A DNA stretch of 64,000 bases from positions 19,558,758-19,622,757 of the forward strand of contig CM073323.1 of NCBI GenBank assembly GCA_037043015.1, in the 5' to 3' direction. How positions within the stretch are numbered: position 1 is the first letter of the stretch; every line of letters starts with the position of its first letter. The notes below the pieces were generated by a model. The model searched no databases. It saw only the letters and a list, made by a program, of their open reading frames with translations, and was not told the origin of the DNA. This document shows, piece after piece, positions 49,089 through 60,922 of the stretch. The position numbers were made by a program, and so were the translations under genes. Source of the stretch: Bryum argenteum (lineage: Eukaryota > Streptophyta > Bryopsida > Bryales > Bryaceae).

Positions 49089-51280
49089 CTAGCCTTCTGC
49101 TGTGGCTGGTGTGGTGGGTGCCGCCGTAGCTGCGGCTTGTACCGTACGTTCCACGATGGCGAGATAGTGGTTGCTTGCCTGTTCGGTGGCCAGCTCTTCC
49201 CTCGTCATCCTTCTTGGCTTCCCTCGCGAGTTTGGCGTGGATGACTGGCTCGGTGTGACCACCTCCTCCAGCTTATCTGGTGGTGAGAGGGCGGCCTCTG
49301 CGTCCTGAAACAATTCGTCAAGCTCCTCTTCAGCCAGGTCAAGCAAGATCGGGTCCAGGGAGTAGTCGGTCGCCTTCTTGGCCTATGCGTCTTCATCCGA
49401 AGAGGCCTGGAAGAAGAATCGTCCGCTTGTCTGGGGCGAGCAAGTTCCCCTGAGGTGTCCTTTGATGAGCTGCGGTGGTGTGGATGTCCCTGCTCCCGGA
49501 GAGGAAAGATCAATCACCTCGTGTCGTGAGCTGCCACGGGGGGGCGGTGGGGGCAGCGGAACTGCCCCTTGCGTGTTACATTCGGGTGCACGTCCCGAGC
49601 CCCTTCCGGAGCCGCGGCCCTCACCTCTACCTGCATCAAGCATCGTCTTGCCATGGTTGGATGTGGGGGCGGCATAAGTTGTGCAGCTACTTTCCGCGCT
49701 GCCTCCAACGCGTTTGCAATTGGTGAGTCGATTTCCACGCTGTGGGATGGTTTAGATCGATGGGGTCCGGGTACTGAAGTAGTTCATGAGCGTGGGGTGG
49801 CGGCACATCCCACATCCGCCGCGTTTTCTCCAGTACTCCGGTTGCAAGAGATCTTGGTGATTTGGGAACCGGAGCAGAAGGGGGCCGCTGTGCTGGAGGT
49901 GACAAGGTCGAGGGTGGACCTGCTCTATGCTGGCCGTGGCTTGAAGAGGACCATGACTTGGGTGGCTGAGGTCTTGGAGCTTCTCCTTCAGGCCACCCTG
50001 CCAGTTTGCGGAGGAGGGCACCGGCCTGTTCTTCCGACAGGTAAGTGAAGGGATTCTCCTTGCCGTTGGGACCTTGTTGTGTGAGTATTGTGGCTGATGT
50101 CGGGGGGACCGAAACGCCGCCTAGGCGCAGGTAGTAGAACGGGTTATCAACGTCATCGGGGCTGCTCTCCGTCAAGTTGGGTTGGGGTTGGTGGAGTCCG
50201 GTGGAGACTTACCCGCCAGCTGGTGGTGGTGTGACGCCGGATTCTTCCCTGCGAAGTTACTCAAGCTTCTCCTTGTTTGCGTGGGGCTGATTTGTGTGTT
50301 GTGCTGAGCAGAGTTCTGTCTAGCGAGTGCCGGTACTATCTGTGGCGAGGAAGGTATCTGCTGCGCTGGCTCGTCACCCCATGAGAGCCGCTTGCCCCTG
50401 GGTGGATCGATGTGTGGTGCGGAGACTGGGCCTAGTGGGTTCCGGACCACGAGCGCGCCCGAGCGTGGCGAGAGTGGTGGATGAGTCTCCATCTTTCTGT
50501 TGGAAAACTGGTGATCTCTCGGAGATGTTTTTCTTCCGGGGCTTCCACTCGAAGCTGAACCATCACTCTGCTGCTGTTTTCCTGCGAGTTCGGCCTCTCG
50601 CACTCTCCTTCCGCCCCGTTTAGAACGCCTGTACTTGCTTCTCTGCTTATTTTGTTTTGCCTCTCTGTGTTTTTTGTACGTGACCACGGTGAAGCCAGCT
50701 TCGTCTGTATCTTCTGACGCTGAGGATAGCGGGTCTGAAGCCTCCGTCATCACCGTATCTTCTACTAGGATTGCTTCCTTCGAGTGTTTTTTCAATTTCG
50801 GGGGTGTCGGGCCTCTCCTTGCTGGGTGTCCTCGCTTGCCTGTTTCGGTCTTCAGGGGGCTTGGGGCCTCCTGATGGAACTTTGCTGATGTGGAGTCTGA
50901 GTGTCCTGGTGCCAACCTCACAGGTGGGGAGGCCACCGTGCCGCCAGGACAATCTGTTACGACATGGGTCGTGGCTAGGCACTTGGCGCATCGGATTACA
51001 TGTTCATCATATTCTATAAGAATTTGAGCATTCCTACCTGGTACTCCTTCCACTTCGACTGAAGCAATCCATCCACTCTCGATGTCAAGGCCAATAAGGA
51101 AGCGCGGATCCTCTCTACGTGCGTTGTCGGGGTCCGCTCGTAGGACGGGCCCAATGGCGGCCGCTATCTGGTGTGCGAGCGAGGCGAATTCCAGTCCAAG
51201 GCAGCGTAGAGTGGCCCATACCGGCGTGAGGAGGCCTCTAGGGTTATGTGGGTTCTCGGGTAGATCACTTGGTGTATTTT
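49089..51280 (-). pseudogene. LINE ORF1 (nucleic-acid-binding, CCHC), truncated and frameshifted
   Basis: The reading begins mid-domain (GLLTPVWATLRCLGLEFASL), continues through PRFLIGLDIESGWIASVEVE and reaches the zinc knuckle CAKCLATTHVVTDC (C-x2-C-x4-H-x4-C). A Ser/Pro/Arg-rich tail follows. The frame changes near 50172, where the next frame reads ESSPDDVDNPFYYLRLGG, and changes again before 49643. A TAG separates ASSDEDA from the final piece (LAEEELDELFQDAEAALSPP). Such proteins bind the LINE RNA. Confidence 0.8.
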
Positions 51281-51282
51281 AG

Positions 51283-51758
51283 AAACGACGTGCGGGATAA
51301 TTTAGGGAGGATTAAATACTTTTGACATAAAAATTATAAAGGAATTTCAAATAATGAAGGGGCCATTAAATGTAGACAATCCCATTATAAGTAATTTAGA
51401 AGGGCATTAAACACAGGCCATTATTTTTAAAAAAAAATAAAATAGGGGCTGAGTGCCTAGGATCCTGGAGGGTGTTATGAGTATGCTGTGATAATGGGCC
51501 TGGGATTGGCGGGAATGGATGGAATTTAGTACTTCTGTTTGCGCGGGAAAGGATGAAAAGTTGAAAGTCGTTGGAGTCGTCTTCCCCACGGTGGATCCAG
51601 GCGACTAGGGTTTCGGGTGCTTATTCCTGCGGCTCTTGGGTTTTGTGTCTCCGAAGGTTGCTGTCTTGGAATTGTTTTTTGCTTTGATAATTGTTTTGAG
51701 TTGAGGGTTTAGGTTTAGGGTGGATACAGTAGATTTGGGTTCCATTCGGTTTAGGGTT
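51283..51758. other. Spacer between the LINE 5' end and the DDE-like gene
   Basis: AT-rich left half, then a GC-richer run into the next ORF. It probably holds the promoter and leader of that gene, and perhaps the left end of its element. No inverted repeat could be tested because the right end is not in the window. Confidence 0.4.
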
Positions 51759-54700
51759 ATGGCTTCGCATGTGAAGATTTGGACCTTAAAAGAGGAGTTC
51801 GCGGTGCCGCAATATTTCAGCAAAGTGAAAGTTCTCCCGGAGGAGACGTACGCCTCTCTTCGGGTTCGGTTGGAGGAGAAGGCTGCGCTGGAGTGGCCAT
51901 TTCAGTTTTGGGACAACGAGGACCGGTGCAGGATCCGGCAGAAGATGGAGGGCTTGAATGACGTGGTTGGGGATGTTTACGTTTTGCCATTGCGATCAGA
52001 TGTGGAGGAGGCTCCCAAACGGCGTCGTCTTGAGGATGGTACTCATACAGCAGATCGAGATGCGGTCCAGGAGGCTGATTTCCCGCTCATTGACGAAGAA
52101 ACGGAAGACACAGCTGTCGAGCCCCTTGGGAGCTCTAGGGTTACGGGTTTCACAGGAATTACCGACGCCTTGGAGCACCAGAATGAGTCCGACCTGCTGC
52201 CGAAGGACATTTGGGAGCGGTACCTTGAGCAGGCTGAGAGAATGACGAGGGACCTCAAGTGCTCTTTTCAAGAAGACAACCGGTGGGTGCTGAAGGCTTC
52301 GAACTTCAATGGCAATGGCGTTGTGAAGATATTCTGCCTGAAGTGCAGGAAAGAGATTGGCGGGGATAGTGGAAAACATGACAAGACTACCATTCAGAAC
52401 CTATTTAACAATTTCAAGGCGAAGCATCTCGTAAGTACAAACCACGTAAAGAATTGGTGTGTGAAGAATGACGTGCAATATACAGATCACCCACAATCCG
52501 TCGCACCTAAGGGAAAATCAGTGCAATTGACCCCGGAAATGCACCAAAGGCTGATTGACGACGGGGTTGCGATAATGGAAGAAGTGAACAGCAGTTTAGA
52601 TGCTGATCACAAACCCTTCACGATGCTTGGTAACTTCAGAGAGTCTGCTCCGAAAAGCTTCTGGATGAAGGTGAAGTGCTTTTATTGCCCTACTTTGCTA
52701 AGCCTATGTCCTCCAAAGAAGAACTTGGAATGGAATTTGCAGCATCATTTAGCATCTGCCAAGCATTTGCATAATGTTGAACAATCAGTGGCTGCTTCTA
52801 AGCGTCCCACTGCGATTCTAAGTGGTAAGAGAGGCAGGCCCACACTATCATCTGGGGTTAGTGTTCACTCGAACCAACCTGATCTGGGGCGGTGGTGGAA
52901 GACCGGATCTGGTGCAACCGACACGGAAGGAGGTGAGGAAACTAACTTCAACCGTGATGACTGCTTGCGTTTGATGTGTTGGGGCTTTAGGGGTCCCACA
53001 TTTACATATTCTGGAGTTGTGTACTCGATTCGTGAGTTGTTGGATGATGTACATGTTGGGGGGGTTTGGTATTCTGAACCGCACTTGACAGCATGTGTGA
53101 ATGTTAACGGTTCATCTGTCAATGTCAAAGGTATTTTTAGGCATATGTCTTGTTTGAGGGTGGATCCATCGGGGTCTGGGTTTCTTAATCTTGCTTGCTC
53201 TATGTGTTCTGCAATACCATTAGAAAATGATTTCAAAAAAAGAGTCCTACGTGAAGACGAAAATTGTGATAAGAGAGGGACTCGAGCCGGAGGAGGTAGA
53301 AGGATTGGTTACTTACAGTTTTCGAACTTGCGAGGCATAGTCGAGAGTTAAGTAGAAAACTAAAAACTGACAAATTCTTGCTGATGGTTGCTCGTGCCAG
53401 AATTGTACAGCTCAAGGTAAGACGTCCAACTCTGCGTGAACTAGCGAGAGAGGCCTCATCAGAGCACAGTGTCACTAAGTTCTGCACTAGCATAATCAAC
53501 GCACATAGATCAGGTGCAGTCGGAGGTAAGTCGGCATTGTGGGAATTCCTTAGTGATGTTGCTCAGAATCTCAACAGGGATGCTAGAGGGAACCGGTACA
53601 GTGAAAGTACGAAGTGTTTAGGCGAAGTCATGAAGGTCTATGGAGGGCGTAGGATGATAGATATTTTCTCCTTGAATTTTGCTGGACCTAGCTACAGTCA
53701 AGTAAAGAGAGATTTACGTAAGGGGGTGCAATTCATACCTGGAGAGCATGCCGAAATCTTCGCAGCAGTTGCAGACATTTACCGAGCTGCAAAAGCAGCG
53801 CACAACATTAGTGGTCCAGTTCCGGTCATTTTAGCAGAGGACGAAACTAAAGTCAAAGGGAGAGTAGCTTGGGAACCGACGTGGGATACTCTAGCGGGAT
53901 TCTGTGGGCCATCAGCTAACCATATTTGGGTCTCAGGTTTTAGACCGGTGGTCGGATCAGGTGAAGAGGGCTACCGAAAAATGGTGGAGTCCTTCACTGC
54001 TAACACTAAGGGGAGTTTCGCAAGAGTGGTGGTTGTGAATCCGCTGCACCCTAGACTGCCTCGCCTTGTCTTAGTCGCTTGCTGCACATGCAATTGCTTT
54101 AAGTCGGGATGGGTTAGAAATCAGTGGGCCGTGATTGATAGGCTGTGGCAGAAAGACTGCCTTGGCGCTGTAGGTCCAATAATTGGCCATGCATCCGATG
54201 GCGATTCCCAAAGGAGGCAGTTGATGCTTGCAGATTTTAAGAGTGTCGAAGGGAACCGTCTTGACGTGGGGTGGGAAGGGTGGATGTTTACCGCCTCCTT
54301 AGATGATCGGGGGGACGCTAAGGGCTTGCACGACCAAGACTACCTCCATAATGGGAAGAAGCTGATCAACCCTTTGCTGTCAGCAGCAAGGGTACTTCAG
54401 TTGGGCGGGGACTTGTGTCTATATAGTCACATCGAGCTGGTGTTCCAGCAGTTTTCGGTTGATGAACACGGGTTGAAGACAGAGGACGTTGATAGGAAGG
54501 ACCGGCAAAACTGGGGAGCCGCACAGCGATTATGCCAGGTACGGGTTAGAAGCTGCTTGGCACGTATGCGTGACGTAGAGTATCCTCACAGAGAAAGAAC
54601 TCTCGGGACAGAGTATTACCTTGAGATTTGCGCAAATTATATTGACATATTCTGTTCACCTAGATTAGATCTTCGTTCCAGGATTGTGTTGTGCGGTAAG

Positions 54701-55690
54701 GTTTCATTTTTTTTCAGAATATGGAGACTGTGGCTGCAAAATGGCGATCACGGAGTGTTAGGGAATTCGGTGAAACTAGTGGAAGCTAAAAATTTTGTGA
54801 GTCTGCAGTGCTTCTTGGATGTCCAGTTATCGTGTCATTTTGTGGTCCTTTTAATTTGTCATTTCAGGGACCGGTACCCAGAGTTAGTTGTGCCACTCCA
54901 TCTGACGGGCAGTGACTCATGTGAGGTGTTCTTCTCGAAGATCGGAGGCATGAACGGGCATGAACGGGCATATGACTTTCACGAGCTAGTGAACACCGCC
55001 AACACTTTGAACCATATCTCGGCCGTGGAATATGGAAATAACGGGATCGAGTTCAAGAAGCAGCACAATAAAACGGAGAATGTCTGGGAGGCGCTCCATA
55101 AGCTTCAACCAGGAGAAGAACGGTGCAATCTGGGAGACTATAGTAACATCTCCTCAAATGCCGAGGTGATCAGTGCCCTCAAGGACGGATTAAAGGAGGC
55201 ACAAGCACTATTCAGGCCTCTAAACATGGCCCCCAGTCCACAATGCGTGGCAAAAAAAAAAGTCTGGTACGAGAAGCCATGGGTGATTGAGAGGGCCGAT
55301 CCCAGAAGCTTTGCATACAAGGCCACTGTGAGGCCGGTTTCTGGAGAGGATGGGGACTCGGAGGTGCTACGGGACCGTCTGCATGCTGAGGAGTCGGGAA
55401 CGCTGGACGCTGCCACAGACACGAGGGTCAGCACAGAATCTGCTGCAGATGAGCTGGTCGACGATGGATTACAACATGCTGCAATCATTGAAGAAGAGAC
55501 CCGTGATGTGATTACGGACGTCCTCAACCGAGCAGAGAACCAGGTAACATCTGTTTCGGCATCTGGGAAGATAGTGCCAACTGTAGAGGTAGGTAGCCAT
55601 TCCATTTACAAGTCGACTCTAGTATCACAGTTGAATGGTAATGTGTTTATTTCAAAAGATAGGTTGGCACGAATTAAACATAGCATCTAG
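51759..55690 (+). CDS. Putative DDE/RNase H-fold transposase-like protein with two C2H2-type zinc fingers
   Basis: The first ATG (51759, MASHVKIWTLKEEF) starts a long reading. Two similar zinc-binding modules follow, each C-x2-C then ~30 residues then H-x5-H: FCLKC...HLVSTNH near residue 195-235 and CFYC...HLASAKH near 305-350. A third Cys pair (CSMCSAIPLENDFKKR) and a basic helix (RELSRKLKTDKF) come next. The C-terminal ~600 residues carry three acidic blocks spaced like an RNase H-fold nuclease: ILAEDETKVKG (GAC at 53841), GHASDGDSQRRQLM (~54197) and GSDSCEVFFSKIGG (GAG at 54923). GLHDQDYLHNGKKLINPL and DRKDRQNWGAAQRL lie between the second and third. The frame shifts once near 53320. I infer a transposase or a domesticated derivative; the superfamily is not assigned. 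Confidence 0.6.
53131..53320 (+). other. Frame break in the DDE-like gene: intron or one-base loss
   Basis: A donor AAG|GTATTT at 53131 and an acceptor TTACTTACAG at 53318 would remove 188 nt and join the two frames exactly in phase 1. However, the would-be intron reads as protein in the upstream frame (CSMCSAIPLENDFKKR, then RRIGYLQF). One missing T in the TTTT run at 53319-53322 would join the frames just as well. Confidence 0.5.
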
Positions 55691-55779
55691 TTCAATAATC
55701 ACGATAATTGCCTACAGTCGGAGTCTTCATCTGGATCGAGTCTGTTATGCATAGGTTCAGATTGTGGAGTGCATTTTGT

Positions 55780-55784
55780 CCAAC
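55780..55784. repeat. Target-site duplication CCAAC, left
   Basis: Five bases directly before the TGTCGC start of the left LTR, repeated after the right LTR at 63689-63693. Confidence 0.95.
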
Positions 55785-57074
55785 TGTCGCAACCCTTGCT
55801 AGCTCACCTTAGCTTACACCAACTTTTTCCCAACTCTAGCAAGTGTCACGAGCGCTAACTCTGCACATCCCCCACATGCACAAAGTTAGCTCTCCATACC
55901 AACCACCAAGCTCACCGCTTGGTTATCAATCCCTCCTACTCATGCAACCGGGACTCAACCCCTTCGTAGGTAGCCAATGGTTAGGTGCGGACTTCCACTT
56001 ATGTCCAAGGCCCAACTTGGTGGCACTCCCATACCACGCGGCCTAACCGCACTTGGTGGTGTCTCCTCACCACCGCCCATGACCACCATGGTGACCCCAA
56101 GGCCACCAAGTAATCACAACGCCGGCAAAGAGACACCACCCCACATCGGTAGCACTCATGGTCCTCATTTTGCCTATATGAGTCCCCGTGGTGAAGCCCC
56201 AACACTAGCTCCCCACCGGGACTCACCTTGTCCTTATGAGCCACCGTGGTGAAGCCCCAACACTAGCTCCACCCACCGTGCCTCATTTTGCACTTTGAGT
56301 CCCCATGGTGGAGCCCCAACACTAGCTCCACCCATTGGGACTCACCTTGGCTTGGGAGTCCCCATGGTGAGGCCCCAACACTAGCCACACCACTGGGACT
56401 CCCACCTTGGTCACCACCAAGGCACCATGGGAGTGGGGAGGAGACCAGCCCTCCCCATAGTATACTCTGTGGGATTCGGCAGCCCCTGGTCCTAGGTGAA
56501 GGGCTGGACCCTCACACCTCTTAGTTTTGGAAGACCACCCAATCTCCCAATGCCTTAGCCGCTGGAAGGCCCGGGAGACTTCCCGAACCTTCCAGGGCTC
56601 GTATCTACCTCGTCCCGCATCCAAACGCGACGAGCGACCACTCTATCGACATCTACTCGTCAAGTAGATGCCGATAGACACCTTACTTGCCTCATTCCGA
56701 CAAGTATTGAGGGAGTTATGCCCCTCTGAAGATTCGGGAGTCCCGGGCCAGCTTCCCAGGCCAGCACTGTCCCTGGACAGCACTCCCTTTAGTCCCACAA
56801 TCTTCCAACTCCCATAACTTTTAGCTCACACCTCCAAATGAGGTGCTCCTTAGCATCCCGGAATCGTGGCAACATGAGCTTCCATAATCTCATGTCCATT
56901 CCCTCGTGGCTCCTAGTCTCCGTGGGTGAGAGGCGTCTCCAACGCCCGGGGTCCTCTCCCACACTAGGCCCACTTAGGTTCCCTTCACCTTGGCACCCCA
57001 AGGCCCGGGCGTCACTCCGGTGTCCCCCTGGGCCCTTGGTGTTGCGGGCACTCCTCAAGGAGAGGTGCGCGACA
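55785..57074 (-). repeat. 3' LTR of the gypsy element
   Basis: Starts TGTCGCAACCCTTGC and ends GGTGCGCGACA. It carries internal short repeats around GTGAAGCCCCAACACTAGCT. It aligns over its full length with 62397-63688. Confidence 0.95.
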
Positions 57075-57090
57075 CTCACCCCCACCTAAT
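57075..57090 (-). other. Polypurine tract next to the 3' LTR
   Basis: On the minus strand ATTAGGTGGGGGTGAG runs straight into TGTCGC, as expected for the plus-strand primer of reverse transcription. Confidence 0.75.
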
Positions 57091-57876
57091 GGAGTCGATG
57101 CCCTCATCGACTATACTTGTAGTCGGTCACACCAACTCTTGGGTTGCCATCCCCATTGGTGCGGCATTGTGTTTCACCAGTATGCGCGACCCCCACAATG
57201 CACTCTCAAACTTTGGCAAAGTCTCAAAGGTGTCGTCACTAGGTGGTCCGTTTAGAACCCTGGACTTCTTCCAAGGCAACTAAACTACTCTAGACCCACT
57301 TACTTTGAGACCCTCTTGGATTGCCCTTACCTTGGCTCTCCAAGTTAGGCTCCACTAGCCTAACACTTCTTCCTTGACTACTAGGCTGGACCTCAATGCT
57401 TCCACCAAGTTGTCTTGGTTGCAAACCCAAGATGGCTTTTACACCACGACTCGATCGCACGGGGGTAATGCCAAGTTCCGTCCAACTCGGATCCCACTAT
57501 CTCTTTCGAGGCATGGGTTCATGACTCCCATGCACTAGCTTGCACTAGTTTGTGGGAGTGGCGCTTTTATGAGCACGCGCCATTACCTTGTCCCCGCCCG
57601 GACAAGCCCAAGGCCAAGGGACTTCATGGTTTTATCCACTCTTTCTCCTAGCCTTGGTCCCCATTACTCGGCCTTCCCAACTCGGTTTCACATCTCTATT
57701 CCCCCTCTTCCACCAACTTAGCACAAGTACAAGACTAGGACTCCATCTCATACTCTTCTCTTTGCACACACACAAAGCCAAACTTTATTGCCAAATCCAA
57801 AGAACAAGTACAAGTGTTGTGGATCTACGCCCAAGCTACAAGTCATCCTCCCCCACTACGGAGGTTGATGTCCTCA
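57091..57876. other. Non-coding 3' interior of the gypsy element
   Basis: Lies between the stop of the integrase/chromodomain frame and the 3' LTR. Short frames here show no known domain. Confidence 0.6.
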
Positions 57877-58800
57877 TCAATGCCTACGTTGCTTCTTGTT
57901 GGAGCTCCTATTCTTCTCAAAGTTCTCCACCACCTCCTTAGCATTCACCATGTCCTTTGCCGCCACCCACGTTGCTTCTTTCTCGTGGTATCCTCGCCAC
58001 TTCACAAGGTATTCCTTGCTCTTATTTTTGAGGTTCCTACTCTTGAGGATGGCCTCTACCTCATATTCCAAATGTTGTCCAACCAACTCTGGTGGTGGCC
58101 GAATCACTTGCTTGCGATCCGGCCACAAGGTATCCTCCTTGAATGGCTTTAACAATGAAACATGGAATGTTGGATGCACTTTGATCTCGGGTGGTAGCTC
58201 CAACTTATACACATCTTTGAACACCCGTTCCACAATGGGAAACGGACCCGCAAACTTGGACATGAACTTTGGAGTGAGGCCTTCGGGCATGGTGAAGTTC
58301 TTCACATTCAACAACACCTTTTGTCCCACCTCATACTCCACTTCACGTCTTCCGGCATTGACTTGCTTCTCATAGCGCCTTCTTGCCTTCTCCAACAACA
58401 ACTTGGTTTTTTCCAACATATGTTCCCGCTTCTTGGCCAAGTCTTCACCATCTTGGTTGAACTCGGTGTTGAATGTGCCCCCTCGAGAGCTAAGTCGGCG
58501 GGTTGGAGTGGCTCCACTCCATAGGCCACTTTGAAAGGTGACTCCTTGAGTCGCCGAGTGTGTGGCCGCATTGTAATCGAACTCCGCCAACCCCACATAG
58601 TCTACCCAATCACGTTGGTCCGCACTCACAAAGTTCCTCAAGTATTGGTTCAAGACCCCATTCACCCTTTCGGTTTGCCCATCTGTTTGGGGATGAAAGG
58701 CGATGCTAAATGTCAACTTGGTTCCCACCTTCCTAAAGAAGTGTCTCCAAAATGCACTTGTGAACTTTGGGTCTCGATCCGACACAATCACTCTTGGCAA
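57877..58800 (-). pseudogene. Gypsy integrase C-terminal half with chromodomain
   Basis: The reading opens with IVSDRDPKFTSAFWRHFF (second catalytic Asp) and HPQTDGQTERVN (catalytic Glu). It continues through the C-terminal DNA-binding part (VLLNVKNF) and LHPTFHVSLLKPF-type sequence to a chromodomain (YEVEAILKSR, KEYLVKWRGYHEKEATW) before a stop. Chromodomains guide such elements to heterochromatin. Between ~58560 and ~58440 the better protein match switches to another frame (ESPFKVAYGVEPLQPADLAL), so two opposite one-base shifts are present. A further shift near 58830 separates it from the upstream part of integrase. Confidence 0.9.
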
Positions 58801-58843
58801 CCCGTGATGCTTCCACCATGCATCGAGAAAGATCTTGGCGGTC

Positions 58844-59863
58844 TCAAGCGCGATTCGCGGTTCCTCTAGTTGGCACCATATGAGCCAACTTGCTAAACCG
58901 ATCCACCATCACTAAGATGGCATCATACCCTTGCGACTCGGGAAGGCTTGTGATGAAGTCCATAGACACACTATGCCAAGGACCCGGCGGAATTGGCAAT
59001 GGTTGCAACAAGCCCGCTTGCTTTTGATATGAAGCCCGGTTAAGTTGGCACTTCACACAAGTCTTCACAAAGTGGGTTATGTCATCTTTCATCCCCGACC
59101 AATAGTACCTCCTTGACACCGTTGCAATGGTTGCCTTTTCTCCCCTATGGCCGGCTATGGGACTATCATGTTCCTCCTTCAAAACCAACAATCTAAGCTT
59201 GCCTTGAGGAACATACACCCGACTTTGCTTATACTTGAGCAATCCATTCACCAACTTGATCTCCTTGAGCTTCTTGCCCTTCCTAAGATCACCAAGCATT
59301 TGTTGTGCCTCGGGGTCCTTCATGTACCCCTCTCTTATCCGCCGTTCCCAATTGCCTTCACCCTTATACATGAGCCGCAAGACTTGGGTGGTGCTCATGG
59401 CATGAAACTCTTCCTTTCTACTTAGCGCATCCGGCACCACATTGTCACGGCCCGGTTTGTGGATCAAGTCCACATTCATGAGCGCCAAGGTATCATGCCA
59501 CCTCAATTGTTTGGCACTCATTTGTGCTTGTGTCTCAAAATACTTCAAAGACACATTATCGGTGTAGACCTTAGTCTTGTGCAACCCCAAGTAATGTTGC
59601 CATGTCTTCAAACAATGCACCACCGCAAAGAGCTCCTTCTCGTGAGTTGGCCATCTCCTTTGACACCCATCCAACTTCTTGCTCTCATAGGCAATTGGCC
59701 TACCATCTTGCATCAAGACGCCTCCAATGGCAAAGTCACTTGCATTTGTGTGGACCTCAAAGGGCTTATCAAACTCAGGGAACTTCAACACTGGTGGAGA
59801 TGACAACTTGTTCTTGAGTTCCTCAAAGGCTTGGTAGCAAAATTCATCCCATACTTGGTTCAC
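58844..59863 (-). pseudogene. Gypsy RNase H and integrase N-terminal half
   Basis: It starts in the RT/RNase H connection (FEELKNKLSSPPVLKFPEFD). RNase H follows with FEVHTNASDFAIGGVLMQ, where the usual catalytic HTDASD has Asn for Asp, then YESKKL, HEKELFAVV and LIHKPGRDNVVPDALSR. The integrase zinc domain (H..H...CVKCQLNR) and the first catalytic Asp (SMDFITSLP) follow, ending with FSKLAHMVP before the frame is lost near 58844. The TDAS to TNAS change would be expected to stop RNase H activity. Confidence 0.9.
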
Positions 59864-59936
59864 CCCTTTTTCAACAAGTCGGACAAAGGCTTGGCAATCT
59901 TAGAGAAGTTGCGTATGAAGCGGCGATAGTAGTTTG

Positions 59937-60862
59937 CTAGGCCAGGAATGACCTAAGTCCCTTTTGTGTAGAAGGCCGCTTCCACTCTTGAATTGCCTTC
60001 ACCTTCTTCATGTCCGGCTTGATTCCATCTCCGGTAACCACATGGCCCAAGAACTCCATCTCAAGTTGTGCAAACTCACTCTTTTCCCCATTAGCATAAA
60101 GCTTGTTGTCTCTAAGCTTCATGAGTCTTGCCTCAAGGTGCCTTGCATGTTCCTCGGCCGTGTTGGAAAACACCAAGATGTCATCGATGTAGACAATCAC
60201 AAAGTCATCCATTTCCTCTCGAAAGATGGTGTTCATAAGGGTTGTGAATGTTGAGGGTGCATTGCACAACCCAAAGGGCATCACAAGGAACTCATAAGAC
60301 CCATACCTTGTGCGGCACGCGGTCTTTTCCACATCCGCATCCGCAATGCGGATTTGGTAGTAACCCGACTTCAAGTCTATGCGACTAAAGTACTTAGCTC
60401 CCGCCAATCTATCAAAGAGATCATCAATTCGAGGCAAAGGGTAGTTGTTCTTGATGGTCACCTTATTCAAGGCCCTATAATCAATGCACATCCTAAGCTT
60501 GCCATCCTTCTTGTCCACAAAGAGGACCGGTGCACCATATGGTGACTTGCTTGGTCTCACATAACCCCTTTCCAACAAGTCGTTTAGTTGCTTCTTTAGC
60601 TCCATCAACTCTTTTTGGTTTAACCGATAAGGTGCCTTAGAAGGTGGCTCGGCTCCGTGTAGCACCTCGATCTTGTGATCCACTTCTCTTCTTGGGGTAG
60701 CTCTTTGGGTAACTCATTGGTAAGCACATCCTTGTACTTGGCCAACACCTCTTGAATTTCTTTGGGAAGTGGTTGTTGCACCCCCTTCCCCTCATGCCCA
60801 AGTTGCTCTTCACGAGCCATCACCACAAATTGATGTTCCAACATTTGGTCTAAAGAGACCAA
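59937..60862 (-). pseudogene. Gypsy reverse transcriptase
   Basis: The frame from 60862 gives [20 protein letters not shown], then shifts near 60670 to the RT core: [83 protein letters not shown] and the catalytic [12 protein letters not shown], then [15 protein letters not shown]. All RT motifs, including the YIDD box, are present. The frame ends early after GLRSFLA, where the connection to RNase H should continue, so another shift lies near 59930. Confidence 0.92.
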
Positions 60863-60922
60863 GTTTAATTTGCCCCCGCTATTGAAGGGCCACGAGTTAA
60901 CTTCAACACTAACTCCTTGCCA

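Larger units (their letters stand above)
44139..51282 (-). mobile_element. L1-type LINE, 5'-truncated, with 33-nt poly(A) tail
   Basis: A T-run at 44139-44171 is the poly(A) tail of a minus-strand insertion. Upstream in element orientation come ORF2 (48918-44638) and ORF1 (~51280-49089). ORF1 starts abruptly within its DUF4283-like N-terminal domain near 51282, after an in-frame stop, so the 5' end is missing, as is common for target-primed insertions. Flanking target duplications were not found by eye; the left flank candidate is CCACATGGAATG. Confidence 0.88.

Noticed and set aside
51690..51720. GGGTTTAGG-like run resembling plant telomere repeat
   Set aside because: Only isolated, imperfect units occur, just before an ORF; no tandem array.
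54701..54722. Another GT...TTTTCAG pair in the DDE-like gene
   Set aside because: At about 22 nt it is too short for a plant intron, and the frame is open through it.
54798..54868. Possible intron (GTGAGT...TTTCAG) in the DDE-like gene
   Set aside because: The stretch reads as conserved-looking protein in frame (CFLDVQLSCHFVVLLICHF) and leads directly into the GSDSCE block, so removal is unlikely.
55138..55605. 155-codon minus-strand frame
   Set aside because: Antisense to the acidic C-terminus of the DDE-like gene; Ser-rich with no domain.
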